Below the pieces are notes generated by a model that was not told where the DNA came from, searched no databases, and was given only the letters and a program-made list of their open reading frames with translations. From positions 2,604,001 to 2,668,000 of the forward strand of contig JAKULF010000003.1 of assembly GCA_022661535.1 (NCBI GenBank): a stretch of DNA of 64,000 nucleotides. The letters are read 5' to 3'. The stretch's first letter is position 1; each line of letters opens with the position of its first letter. Positions 46,334 through 59,612 of the stretch are shown piece by piece. This DNA is from Eutypa lata. Taxonomy: Eukaryota; Ascomycota; Sordariomycetes; Xylariales; Diatrypaceae. The translations under genes and the position numbers were made by a program.

Positions 46334-47204
46334 TTACTCCGGCGAAGTCATCTTCACCTTCTTGGCCTTCTTAGTGGCCACTCCGTCGCCCTCGTCCCCC
46401 TCGTTAGCGGTGTCGTGATCGACGGTGTCGTGATCGACAGCGTCGTCGATGTCAGCATCGGCAGCGAGGCGCTTTCCTCTTCCCTTGCCCTTGGTAGCCG
46501 CGGTCGGCTTCTTGGCTGCGGCGGGCTTGCCACCACCGTTGGCGCCATTGGCGTCCTTAGCCGCTGAAGCATCGGTGCTGGCATCGGTGGCAGGAGCATC
46601 GAAAAAGCCGTATTTCTTGTAATGAGTGAGTCAGCAGAGTAGTCAATGACTAGTTCAATACCGGAAGTTAAATACCTTGCAAACCTAAAATTCTATTTGT
46701 TAGTTACAAGCTCAAAGTTGATAAGTTTGTGATGTGCTGTGCTCATGCATGTATTCAGGTAATTCGGAAATAACCACGGGGTTCGCTATGGTGATTGTGA
46801 CAAATTTGGCTGGAGAGATGGAATAGAACCCGAGAGGTAAGGTCCTCCAACACACCCGCGGATATCCCTACATTTCAGAAGGAGAAAAGCAATCGTTTGA
46901 AGGGGCCGTTGTTGTGGGAGGAGAAGTAGGCGCGACTACGAGGAAAAGGCACAGTAAAGATGGCATCAAAGGGAAAGGAACGTACCTGGCTAATGCGATC
47001 TTTGGCCACTTTGGCATTCTTGAATCCAAGCTCCTGGGAGACCTGGTCCCAACGAACGGAGCCGGCAATCCAAGGCTTGCTAGCGGCAGTGCTGGCGCGC
47101 AGAACCGACATGATGATCTTGGTATCACCAGCTGTGACGTTGATGCCTCCTTCCGCCGTGGAGCCTTCGGCTTTGGTAGCAGTTCCGGATTTCTTGGGAG
47201 ACAT
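46334..47204 (-). CDS. Small Lys/Ala-rich nuclear-type protein with 9-base microexon
   Basis: Three minus-strand exons (47204-46986, 46684-46676, 46615-46334) encode 169 residues. The N-terminal half (KIIMSVLRAS...PWIAGSVRWDQVSQELGFKNAKVAKDRISQVCKKYGFF, about residues 29-80) is a small helical domain of the kind found in many short fungal proteins; it resembles Myb/SANT-like folds only loosely. The C-terminal half is rich in Ala, Lys and Asp with a basic patch (KGKGRGKR) and ends in TKKAKKVKMTSPE, consistent with nuclear import and DNA or chromatin contact. The middle exon is only 9 bases (GTTTGCAAG, encoding VCK). It has TTTTAG before it and GTATTT after it, keeps phase 0, and completes a plausible helix. 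The first intron (301 bases) is long for this window. The function is unknown. Confidence 0.72.
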
Positions 47205-50200
47205 TCTTGCTGAGAGAGTGTGATTGCTTTGGATACTACGTAAAGTTAATGGGAAGATTTTGCGTTAGATAGGTATCGTAGCTGAATGATAGTTTGGGTT
47301 GATGTACGGTTGGGATACGTATGTAGGTGACCGGTGGCTGCCTAAAGTGCAATCAAGCTTGGACCTCAAGTGAAGAAGGGTAAGTACCAAGTGATTGTGC
47401 TGCAAGAACATCAAGTGGAAGGTGATGGTGAAGATAGTAAACGTCGAGACGTTCAAGGTGATCAGGATTTTCAGGATTCAAGTGGCATGGATAGGTTGGT
47501 TTTAGAGGGGAGACCTTAAGGGACCTTACTTTGACTGGAATCTCGATTGATTTGTATCTAGCCGATAGGGTAGACACTGGAATAGAGGAAATTTTGTTGT
47601 AGAGATCAAGATAATCTAATGGAGAGTGTAAGGAAGTGTAAAATGCGGTATGAAAAAGATGAAGAAAGAAGGTACGTTTGGAAGATGTTGGGATGGAGGG
47701 AGGGAGAGATGTACGTTGTATGTAGAACTATAAGGAACGAAGGGTCCTAGGTGATCTGCTTAATTGCACAAGCGAAACAAAAATACTACTCCTTCGACGA
47801 TGCTGTGCATGAGCTCATGCGCGTTGACACGTGGTTGACACAGCACATGGGCCAAGCTCCCTAGGTCTAGCAGCACCGGGCAACCATACATGCTGAGTAC
47901 AAGTAGTTGGTTTTTAGGAGCTATTAAAGGTTCTAAACACGTGAAGGTGATTAATATTAAACAGCCTGTCTGGCCTTGTCTGATATATGTGCTGCAGTGT
48001 CGTATATATCTAGGAAGGGGAGTTGAGTTCAACTACCTGAGACAAGTCGAATCGATCCTATCACTTCGCGATACTTCTTTGGCATTAATGGGCATTGCTC
48101 TACATGGATATATGTAGAACCCTTGTCCTTCTTTCATTTACTGCTTAAGTTTCATTATTGCCTTGAGCAAGCGTGTTCAAAATAGGGAAAATGACATCGA
48201 AAATATTGGTTGCGACGAACACTAAGGGGCGCTCTGCCTTATACCTTGAGACATACCTATATTTTAGCATTTGCATCACCTTTGTAGGCAGATGGAAGAT
48301 TTTTAGTATCAATAACAATACATGTTCCCGGGAATATTAAAACGTACTATTACTCTTTTGCGATCTACGATTTTACAGCCACAACTTCATAAATTCTCCG
48401 TGTATCCTTCTCCCCTCAGAAGGCCTCGAGAGAATGACGTACTTGACTGTTCCATTGTAGAATGATATTTGCCCTTTAATACACCTTTCTTCGTAATCCA
48501 AAGAGAAGATCTAAATATTAGCACTAGAAGCGCTATTGATAGACTGACATGAACGATTATCTCTTTCCTACAATATCCCCTAAATCTACACGCTTTCTCC
48601 CTATTTTTTTGTTGCTGCGTTTGAAAGGCATATATAGGCACAAATTTATAGAACCAAATCCGCCTTCTTTTAGAAATCACCTAGATAACAAGGTCGCTTG
48701 GATTACCCGCTCATCTCACATTTTACCTAGCACTTTGTCTTAGATAGTCAAGTAAAGAAACCCATAAGTTAGGGTAATAGGTCTGCTATAATTGAACTTA
48801 TTGCGTGGGTTCACGACCTCCCCAGTACTGCCTAAGGACCCCAAATAATAGGGGGGATTTCAATGCCTTGACAACCTGGTAGATCCATGCGGGTTAAGCA
48901 TTCTGCAAGCTCTTTGTTCTTGTGGGTAGGTATTGTATTCCTGGATTTCATAAGCAGCCTGACTGCTTGCTCATATTATGCCGCAACCCATCGGCCCGGC
49001 CCTTATGGACACTCTGGTTTCATATGGGTAAGGGGAGATATTGTATAGCAACAAGAAAGACATTTGCGAGTTGCGATGTCAAGGCAAGACAAGGGGCCGT
49101 GCGGCTGATGACGTAACATAGATCCAGGAACGATGACCACACCCCTGCAAACCCATGTTCCCTGGACCTTGACTGCCATGTGCTGTAATTCTCCGAGAGA
49201 GATCCCGCGTTTCCAAATGGGGTAGGAGCTATAAGTGTGATTCCGTGCTTTGATCCCAGCATCTCTTGTCTACCTATGTTATGTACGTATCTACCTAACC
49301 TGGGCAATAAATGTACATGCCGGGATTCGACAGATGATGGATTGCATCGCATTGCAGTACTTCGCCGATGAGCATATAACCAGACCCAGGACCTCTTACC
49401 TAAGGATGTATGTAGCAAATGACACGATGATTCATTCTTCTCGAGTTCGCATCACATGCTACAACACAGACCACCTACCCCTCTACGATCCCCCTGGGGA
49501 CTGTACCTCATGACTTACGAACTCTGAAGCTTTCAATTAAAGGCTACCATTCTGAAGTTTACCGGTAGTTAGAGTATACACATCTCAAGAACCCTGGTTG
49601 TAGCCGTCAAGTTTAGCTAACCTCATGATAGTCGTATTTATGCTAGGCTTGCTACGGTGGTGTTCCGGCTTGGACCATGCCCCGCTCACATAACAAATAT
49701 CTACATGCATACCTAGGTAAGTACCTACCTAGCATATAAGTATGCAGTAATGTCACCTTTTATAGCGGAACATCAACTACCCCTGTTACATATGCCTAGC
49801 GGGAATATGTTAACGTACCTTTCTTGACAGGAACATCAAGCAAGGGATCCGGAATGCAACGTGAGGGCGAAGGACGACGATTTGTCACCTGTCCCTTACA
49901 TGGGTTTAGTGATTTGCTGCCGCCTCTGCTTGACCTGGATGTGGTGGTATTCTTGGTATTATTTATATAATAATGGCTACGGCTAGGGTTGTAATGTTGT
50001 AATATACTCACTCATGTTTCTTAAACCTGGTATGATGCAGCCTCTCGGAACCGATATGTTCACATATTCTTACTTCGAGAAAAAGAGAAACGCCGGCTTG
50101 GCCGTCTAATGCATTGCCTACACACTTATGTACACATTGACGTATTGGTTTTTATCGAGTTGTAACGACACTCTGTGCAACCAGGTAAGCACCGTCTAGC

Positions 50201-51089
50201 TACTTCGGCATTCAGAAAAGAGGCCGTCTAACCAAAATCCCTAGCTGCTGACACAACGATGCAGCATCTAAGGTATGTGATTATCAATGCACGCGATGAG
50301 AATGGCGCAGTTTGGCTTCTGGCAAGTTCAGCCGCGGGGGTTTTTATTGATACGACGGGATCTAGCGGCGGCAGCGGGTTCGGCTCGGAGTAATTACTGC
50401 CGCACGACTGATCAGGTCCAGGCCCTCGCTGGTGCTGCCCCTCTGGTGTCGGGATTTAATCAATACCCGAGGGGCCTACTCTAATAGCGAGAGCGGGTGG
50501 GTTAACTACCCAACTTTACTTCTTACTGGCCAATCTATACGTATTCCAAACTGGGTTATACCTAGGTAATCGTCAGGCTGGCAGCTTGAACCGCGGAATA
50601 TCTTGAGAGCGGCGTTAAGCGTCGTCGATTGCGTAATGGAACCCTCTCTGCTCATAGGGGAGAGTGAATCCGCCGCGTACAATTGCCCGGAAAAATTAGC
50701 AGAGCTTGCGAGGGCTATAATACAGGTTTATTTAACAGGACAGGTATCGTGGGGATTGTCTCAATGCGGGGTAATTAGGTAGCTTTACTGTTACTAGCAA
50801 TCAATCGCATGAAGACTGGTGTATGGACATACGTAGGTACCTAAAGTATAGCGGCAGATGTCCTTTTTATCCGTTTTCCCCAAATTTACATACTGATCTC
50901 GTTGTCTGCTTTGGGGTTCCTGACTCCGTGGGGTAATCCGACTACTATTTCACTCTTGTTCCAATACAATACCTCTCTCTCCCTTACAGATTCTAAGAAT
51001 AACTGACTGACTTTGCCTGATTCGCATAGCCTGAACCTTCTTACTCTCAGCCTCAAGAAAATAAAGATTATAGTAACAAATAGGAAAGG
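47205..51089. other. Long gene-poor intergenic region
   Basis: The first 380 bases are the leader of the preceding gene; on the minus strand a GTAAGG donor near 47530 and a TACGTAG acceptor near 47237 could bound a leader intron. From 47760 to 51089 I find no gene on either strand. TACCTA-type words cluster at 49690-49735. The region is otherwise featureless. Confidence 0.45.
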
Positions 51090-52247
51090 ATGGCTTTTGA
51101 ACGTATGATGGAACACGCTTATCATTTGATACAAGTTCACAGTAGCACCTAAGACTGACCAAGTTGCTATTTAGGCCTTGTACGGTTCATCCCTCGTGGA
51201 GATAGCAGCTCAACCCTCATCGGCCAACCAGTCGACCCCAATGTCGACGTTGGCAAGGCAGTTCGCAATGGTGAAGAGGTGCAGGTCCGCCTATTTACCG
51301 GTACCTCAGTCTTAGACCCAGGGTCATTGACAGACAAAGTCGAAACTATCGACAAGGTACTGTCGCCCCTGTCTGCTAGCGAAGTCGGGGCGATCAGATG
51401 TATCGGGTTGAATGTACGTACCGCGTCATACACATACAAGTAACAACGTAGACTGTGGAGGTTAGTCGGGGACTGACAGAGTATATAGTATGCAAATCAT
51501 GCTAAGGAGGCCGGTATGACGCTTCCGGACATCCCCATGATGTTCATGTAAGGATGAAGACCACTTTGCCTAACCCATGAAGAAGCACCGCCATCTAACC
51601 GGTGAGCAGGAAGCCGGCGACGTCGCTAGCCGACCCCTGGCCCGCGCCGACTATCATCCCGAAGCACACCCTGCACGAGGACTGCGCCGACTACGAGTCG
51701 GAGCTGGCCATCGTCATCGGCAAGACGTGCAAGAACGTGAGCGAGGCGGATGCGCTGAACTACGTGCTCGGCTACACCGCGGCGAACGACGTGTCGAGCC
51801 GAAAGGCGCAGTTGGCCCAGTCGCAGGCGTCTTACTCCAAAGGGTTCGACGGATCGTGCCCCATCGGACCAGTCCTAGTATCTGCCGCGCAGGTACCCGA
51901 TCCGAGCAAGTTCACCATCAAGGGGTTGAAGAACGGAGAAGTGATGCAGTCATCGAGCTTAGAGTAAGTTTTTAAGGAGGAGTGGGGGAGAGAGGGGGGG
52001 GAGACCATTTGGAATTTTACCGGCTGATGTTGAAATTAGTGATATGATCTTCGGCTGCGCCAAGCTCGTGAGCTTCCTCTCCCAAGGCACCACCTTGCCA
52101 CCGGGGACGGTCATCATCACGGGCACGCCGGCCGGTGTCGGGTTTGGCAAGAAGCCGCCGGCCTACCTCCACGAGGGAGACGAGTTTGTTGTGGAGCTTA
52201 CGCCGCATGTGGGGAGCCTGTACTCGGTCTTCGAGAACGAGAAATAG
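51090..52247 (+). CDS. Fumarylacetoacetate hydrolase (FAH) family protein
   Basis: Five exons (51090-51102, 51175-51413, 51489-51547, 51610-51963, 52040-52247) encode 290 residues. The first exon holds only MAFE plus one base; it was found because splicing from GTATGA to TTTAG gives the family N-terminus MAFERLVRFIPRG. Metal ligands of the FAH fold are E133 and E135 (DYESELAIVIG) and D164 (TAANDVSSR). Further marks are CIGLN-YANHAKEAG, KGFDGSCPIGP, SFLSQGTTLPPGTVI and TGTPAGVGFG. Relatives hydrolyse acylpyruvates or decarboxylate oxaloacetate, using Mg2+ or Ca2+, in cytosol or mitochondria. It lacks the extra N-terminal domain of true fumarylacetoacetase, so a catabolic hydrolase or isomerase of broader type is more likely. 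All joins keep phase. The family is firm, the substrate open. Confidence 0.92.
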
Positions 52248-55200
52248 TGGGGGATCGGCGCCCATATAGAACCGATAGACTATAGCCGATGCGGGGGCGC
52301 GAGGCAATTGACGTGTTTGTGAGGATAGGGTTACTTAGTAGTATAGTCATAGAAACATAGCATAATCCCCATTGGTAGCCCTGTCCTACGAGTATACTGG
52401 GGCCCATGAATTCCCCTCATCGATCCCAAGTCCAAAAAAGAAAAGGGAAAAGTAGACTCGATCTCGATCTTGCTAGTTCCGATTATCGTCAGACCTCTTA
52501 GCTAGGTTGAAGTAGAGAAATAAAGATGCGTATGCTGTTTGTCATGGCTCAAGATGATTGGTCTCAGGCGCCGACTTCAATCTCTAGACGTATCCATCCC
52601 TCAAAAGTCCGGACAGGTTTGAACTCTGGAGAGGAAAATATTGTCTCCGCCTATGCCTTGAAGTCAGTCACCTGGTCATGCCAACAAAGACCACGTGGGT
52701 ATCGTCGCATCGTCGATCCTGGTCTGCTCGGGTTGGGACGTTAGATTTCCGCTGACCTGCGACCAACCACGGCTTCTTAACGGCGGATCTCAAAAAGTCG
52801 AAGAGCTTGTGTGATCGTCGTTTCCTCAACCAAGAAGCACCGAACTACCGAGAGAGAAAAAACCGGCGCATGTTTGCCGTGTAAAGTATGTAGTTATTTC
52901 CCACCACCCCCCTTGCTTCCCGCACCATGCAGAATCCAGGGTATAGTGGTAGTAGTTCGAAAATAACGCCACCGGTTATGGAAGGAGCCAAGAGTTCTTT
53001 TGCTCGAGTAGATCTTGCCGGAAAAGGGCTACCGTACTACCTAACTGCGAGGGTATTCTCTTCGCCGTCCTCTGGCGAAGGAGCGAAACATTGAGGGTAT
53101 TCATTAGCGCCGCTCGATTCTATTACCGCTCGTAGCGCGAATTTGTGTAACGATTTAATAAAGTGTTCCCGGGCACGCGCGCTGGATGTGAGGATCAAAG
53201 ATGACGGATATAACACCTTCAGCGTGCGTGCTCGCTTCCGTGGCTCGCCTTAACTAGGGCTTATCCAGGGCGGGATAACTATGTCAGTAAGTGGCATGTT
53301 AATCAAGGAACAATAGATCAGCTGAAGGGTTAGGAAGGGAATGACTTCACCCAGGGTCTTGGCTTTTCCGGTTGTATGTAATCCAGGGACCATCAGGACC
53401 CTGTTTCCACCCATCCAGTAGGATCGGGCGATTAGTTAGCTCTTAGACGCACATAGTGTTCCTGTACCTATCATGAAGCGCCACGAAGCCGTACGGACTA
53501 TCTCCGGCTTGTTTAGAGCTGGCGCAGGGAAAGGGATGGAAACCATCCAGAAGGTATCCTCAGCCCGCAAGGCAGTCTGGGACCGAAGGGAATCTTCCAG
53601 CGTAACCCGAAATATCACGCCATATTCGGCCGGTCTCCCGACAATTCAGATCCCAAATTGAGAGCGTTTCATCGGTCTAGGCTAGTTAGGGGAGGTCGGC
53701 GGTGCTCCTCACATCACACCCATGTTTGGCTGCGGTTCCGAAAATATTCATCGTGGTATTCCGTATGCAACGTATAGCTACGTAGAGGACGACCGGGGAT
53801 CCTACCATCGTTGCAACGCTTCTCTTGTGCACCAATAGCTTGAATTTGTTTAAATGAAGTGAAGTAAAAGTAATGACTGTCAGTGGGATGCTGATTTTTG
53901 ATTGACTCAAAGAGAGCCACGAAAACTTGGTAGTTGGTGTTGGATCGCCTGGTTGATGGTCATTCAAATCCTCATCCTACTTTAAACGTGATGTCATTGT
54001 ACAGCATAAAAAAGTCCTTTAGCAATTCGATCCTATTGCATCTTGGCACTAAAGCAGCGTCGAAACTATAATTTTTATTTTGATTTGTAGATGAAATTCA
54101 TAATGATAATAGCCATGTCGTATCTCTCCCACCCCCTTAATGGAAGATACTACCCCTAAAGGAGATCACCGAACACCCTGGTGGCTTTGTTCTTGATGTG
54201 GTATTCTCTTTTGTCTTTACGATATAATTTCCTGATACTGACGAGTCTATCTTTACCCTATCTTTTTTTGACCGGGGTGCTTAGACTAGAAAGTTATTTG
54301 ACAGCCGATTTTTTGGGGTCTTAGACTGAGAAGCTCGCTATTTTTTTCGTCTTGCTCCCTCCCCTGTCCTTGTTGCCGAGTGCTGTGGAGACTCACGATA
54401 CTAAATTCTTTTATTACTACGTAGTATAAAAAAAACTTAACCCTACTCATACGAGCTGGATACTAGGCGAAAGCTGTGATTTATGTAAGGGTCTCAATTT
54501 ACAACTCGGCTGAACTCGGGTAGTGAGGCTAAACAGAGATTAGATATTCGTATTCTAGTATTAATCATTTTGTAGTTTGTAGACTGAGGATACAAGGGAT
54601 CTTCCAGAATCAAGTAACGATCAACTTTTAATAATACTTGCTCTTGGTACCCAGGTGTTACCTTCTATAAGCTGAAGCTCAGGGGAAATCCAGTTGGCAT
54701 TCTACACACCATCTCGGGTAGATAAGGGGGGTGGAGAACATTTAGTAATACACACCAGTGTTGTCATAGTTGCAAAAAGAAAAGAAAAAGAAGCTGACGG
54801 CTACGAGTACTACGTACCTTAGCGTCGATAATATATGTTGACTACAACTAATCAATCGACCACAGGAGAATGCAACCGACATCAATACAACGTAAGCAAT
54901 ATCGAGCCAGTGAGATGACTTGAAGGGCACCGCCATTAACCGGCCGTGTTAGCAAAAGGTAAGATATGTACTATGCAAGGAGATGAGCGGCGTTCTGTAC
55001 GATGATAGCCTGCATGCATGTACATACAGACCACATGGGATAACAAGCATTCTTGTAGGGCAGGACATGGATGTTGTATACATACATAGTATAAGAGGCG
55101 AGAAGCGTGGAGGGATGCGTTGAATATTGGGGGGACGTGTTGTACTATATGCAAATTAGGGTTGACGGGTAGAAAGCATGAAGTCTATTGGACCCCCGGT

Positions 55201-58200
55201 CCGCTGTCCGTTGCTGGACTTGCCTTATTCAACATCGCCATCGCCACCCTTCCAATCGGATCACACTTTCGGAGCTTAACCTGGTACAATCCCTGGAAGT
55301 TGGATGAGGCTGTTGCGTGGGAGGACAGCGGGGTCGGTTCCTGCTCCCGTCTGATAAGCGAATCTTGACATTGCGACAGGACCACCGTTGCTTTTGTGTC
55401 TACCTACGTATACTCCCTAAAGCACCATGTCTCTGGGTATGTATGGACTCTAGTAGGTAGGTATGCGCGCATATACATACCTCATGTATGTAATGGGTGG
55501 CTTATATGCATATAGGCACCTATCATGACGATGGGACGATTACTCGATGATGAATTCGACTCGCAGAGATGCTATCCTTGTCTATTCTCGTCGCATTCCT
55601 TCTCACCGCCAGGAGGGGGACAACATAAACGACAAATACTGACCTGAAGGTGTCATTTGATGGCGGAGATCTCTACGCTAGGCTGAAGATTTTCGTACGA
55701 CGTCACTAAATCCGCCCAGGTGGTTGTGCTATCTTCTTAGTTTGGGCATCGGGTATTGACTGTTGGCTGCTATCGGACGAGCGGTCCAGTGTTGTTTAAG
55801 CTACGTATTTTAGTGAGTGATATGATCTGATATGGGAGAGATGGAGGACCGCCGTTGTGGGCAGATGTGGGATAGGGCAGCCAATGAACGTATAGATCTC
55901 TTCGGTCCATCGAGCTGTAACAAGTTTCAGAAACGGACATGCAGCGCGCATCACTCGGGGAGCTGGGTCGCCAATGAAGATCAAAGGTTTTCTGTGGACA
56001 CATCTATAACATTGTTTGTACATAGGTAAAACAGGCAAACAGATATCTCAACATCATCTTGACATCGGAATGGAGAGATAGGCGAGGACCGTCATAGTTC
56101 AGAAGTGTTGCTTGGTGTACCTATTCTAGAACGCCGTAGACCGCAAGTTGCGCGAGTCATGGAACCTCAGATCATGAAGCGGATATGCCGGAATGACGAA
56201 GACAGGTCGCTTTGACGCTGGAAGCCGAAGTTTGCAACAATGGTTGGTTGAACGGCGATGACCCAAGACTGTTCAGATTAGGTGCCTAACCTTGCTTGCG
56301 CTTGCAGACTTACGTAGGTGAGGGAAGACATGGTGGGTGTCACAATCTAAGAGGTAGGCTGGGTTTCTCGTCTCCCAAAGATCCTAGTTAGCTGAACCTT
56401 CCTTCGTATGCGAACTATTTCGGCAACTGATGTCAACGGAGGGGCACCGGGGATATAGAACCCAATATTAATTATATTAACTTTTTTGTTATTCGTCAAT
56501 ATAGCATGCACTTGTGTAGTTATATGTTAGTTGGTAATATTGAAAATATTAGATAACCTATTATAAGGTATCTATAATCTATAAGACAGGATTTGATAAG
56601 AGGGGTTGCCGTTGAACCGAGTGAAGCTAAGTCGCCGTCGTCAGTAAGTACCCCAGCAAAGGCCGGGCGGTACATTCTACGGCGAGGAGGACGAATGCTA
56701 TGATTCCATCCTTCTTCCATGCAGCAAAATTTCTCCCACCAGCAAAATCTAAGCAAATCAGATAATCGTTCCACAGCCCACGTGTGATCAGAACATGGGC
56801 GTGCATCCGTTGCGATGAGACTTAACCAAAGTAGTGATTCGATGAGAGGGGCACGATACTTCTTACTGGACAGGACTTAGCCGGGAATCTATGCTGGACC
56901 GGGCGCGAATGTCGACCATGGGCCACCAATACAAGCGCACAGCAAATCAAAACATCGCCGAAGCATTCGCAGCTGAAAAGAAAACCAGGCATCTTGTCGT
57001 CAATTGAAGGGAAATGAGGAGTTTGTGTTACGTCGCATCATACCTCCTGACACTTCTGCGCCTGATGAGCCTCTGTGGGTGTCTCTTCGATCCCATTGCC
57101 CAGTAGGCTAATGGATTGGAAGATCCGAATATTCGGAGTCTATCATGATTGATTGACTGGCTGGGATCCTCGCTGCATGCAGATGGAGGGGAAGGGGGGA
57201 GGAGGCGGGGCCTATAGACTATGTGACTCAGGAACAACTGGCTTTTCCCCAATGACGCTTGATGTTGCTCTCGATAGTAAGATACTGTACATAGTTATGG
57301 CCTTGTCGCCAACACATATAGGTCTATATGCATGTACGAGTATACCTACCTACATACAAGTATATACCTGCAGTAGGTACGTACGTACATAACATCCAAG
57401 GATACAATATAATACAACCATACTGCCGTAGGATGTACACAGGGGGGCCTTGCAACAATCGATAGATCCTTGTCTTACCATTCTGTCACTGCAACATGAA
57501 TCACTGTTATGTTTCTTCGGGCTGCCTTATGGTCGCCTTGCGCATGTTTGCGACCACCGTATATGTGAACTCCCTGAACAGAACGTCGATTCTTATCACC
57601 ATGCTGGCTGGCTCCTCCGCAATCTCTTTTAGGTAGAATGTTCACATGCGTGGTAGCCGATGGGTCCGAGTAGGTGGCTGAGTATAGTTATATGCACGTA
57701 CGCGGCCTGCAATATGTGAGTGAACTCTTATGTATGTATGTATGTAGGTATGTGACTATCACGACAGCTCCAACCTTCGACTGAAGCCTTTTGAAGATCA
57801 ATTCTTTGCATTCTGGGGATTCTCCACATCCGCAGGCCTTGTCAATTTCTATGGTCTATCATCAAGCAGCGTGCAGGTACTAATTCAGGGCCACCTTTTA
57901 ATTATGACCCCTTCGGCAGTTTCAACTCGAACCATGGACAAAGCTTATATTGGATTGTGACGTGGTGTATACACTATGTAGACTACAGGTAGGAGATGCT
58001 CTTATCACAGGTAGGCATGCAGCCGTCCTGCAGAAGGGAGAAGAATACTTTTACGAAATACGCAAAAAGGGGACCGCACCTTGTTGGAATATCCACGTAA
58101 GATTTAAGACGCCATGACATGATATTCACGTATCGTACCTTAGCCTGGTCCTGTTGAAATCTGACTGAGCTTCGGTGATATCCATAAGAATTTTCCCAAA

Positions 58201-58306
58201 TTGGCGCGGGCGGCTTTCTTTACGTGAGTCTCCATACTTACTTGATATACTTTAGACTTGCCGCATAGGTAAAGTTGCATTGCAACACTTAGTCAGCGTC
58301 CCTCCC

Positions 58307-58322
58307 TACCTACATGTAGGTA
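58307..58322. repeat. TACCTACATGTAGGTA palindrome
   Basis: A perfect 16-base palindrome made of two TACCTACA half-sites. A second copy with a 3-base spacer lies at 58802-58822. Both belong to the abundant TACCTA word family of this region. Confidence 0.65.
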
Positions 58323-58801
58323 TAGGTCTACGAAGGAGGTAGCTAGGTACGTAAGATGTAGGTAGTCTATCTGTTCCCCCTGCCCCCTAAGTATACCTAA
58401 CTTTATATTATTTTCTTTTAATTTTTCTACTGTTAAAAGTTAACTACTACTAACCAAGTAACTACATAAATCGTTCTACTTATCCTGTGGGGTCTGACCC
58501 TCCCCACTGATGTGGATCAAAGCCATAGCTAACTTCTAACTCTAACTAAGTGCTAAGAAAGATTCCGCCCCGCGACAAGACGACCCCTCATCCCTTCATG
58601 ATGTTCGCATTCATAGCCTTATCCGCTATGCAGAATGTATAACAAAAATTCCCTCGGAACTCCAAATTAGGTCCTTGCGGCCGTTCAATGTCCCAAGTTC
58701 TGTGGTATGCATTTACATCCCATGTCAATTGTAGCTACCTGAGATCTTGCCAGCAACTCTCGGGCAAATACAAGTACCTACCTACAGCTGTATACATATA
58801 C

Positions 58802-58822
58802 TACCTACATAGCATGTAGGTA
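58802..58822. repeat. TACCTACAT inverted repeat with 3-base spacer
   Basis: The arms TACCTACAT and ATGTAGGTA are perfect and are separated by AGC. The repeat lies just upstream of the CA microsatellite. Confidence 0.65.
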
Positions 58823-58827
58823 ATCCT

Positions 58828-58831
<4 letters not shown>

Positions 58832-58861
<30 letters not shown>
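58832..58861. repeat. (AC)15 microsatellite
   Basis: A perfect 30-base AC dinucleotide run, the longest perfect dinucleotide repeat in the right arm of the window. Confidence 0.9.
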
Positions 58862-58863
<2 letters not shown>

Positions 58864-59378
58864 ACACACGCACGTGCATACGATACAAGGTAAACGATGA
58901 TACATACCTACGAATATTATGTACGAAGTAGGTAGATAACTAGCCTAAGATGGGTGACTCCCGCGATTGAAGTCTCCACGGTGACCTGAAATAGCAGATC
59001 TATCATTTTTTCTCTTTCTGTTTATGTTTCTACTTCTCTAATTGACCCAAACGTCTGGGGGCCTCGTGACCCATCCCTGTCAAGACACACACCGCTGCAA
59101 GGTAATACCATCGAACTGTAAAAGTCTTGCCAATCAATCGCCTTATGCTACTTTGAGATTGGGCCCCCTCCATCCTACCCAATTTATCACTTTTTTTATG
59201 ATTTTCCATCTTTTCCCTTTCGCTTCTGCTTTTGACCCCGGCTCGGCTCCATCATGGGTTGATCGACGCCTTATTCTTGGCTCTATCAAAGCCTGGTCCC
59301 GCCGCACATATAAGGTTGACCCTCTTCCGTCTGACGAAGACCGTCACCATCGGCTTCAGACTTGAACTCGGCCTAAGA

Positions 59379-59386
59379 TATAAATA
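59379..59386 (+). promoter_or_regulatory. TATA box of the cysteine-rich peptide gene
   Basis: TATAAATA lies 227 bases before the ATG at 59613. It is followed by a CT- and CA-rich leader typical of well-expressed fungal genes, so transcription probably starts near 59410-59420. Confidence 0.55.
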
Positions 59387-59612
59387 AGACTTGAACTTTC
59401 CCTTCTAGCATTGCTTCTCACTCAAGCTATTCTACATCTCATCCCAGCAAACCATCCTTACTTTTCTAAACCTTCTCGTCATCCACCATCGCTTAGTCAC
59501 CAAACTTCTGTCTATGCTCAGGAGGTGAATCATAAATCACACATCCTCACTTCAGACTTTACGCTAGCCTCTCAACAACAACACAAAACCTTTCACCCAC
59601 ACACAAGTCACA

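Larger units (their letters stand above)
52248..59378. other. Seven-kilobase gene-free region
   Basis: No open frame in this stretch shows family resemblance, useful splice sites or a good start. It is mixed in composition, AT-rich at 53990-54640, and rich in TACCTA/TAGGTA words at 55440-55510, 57340-57395, 57730-57755 and 58300-58370. A (CA)n microsatellite lies at 58832-58861. It could contain unrecognised noncoding RNA genes. Confidence 0.5.
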
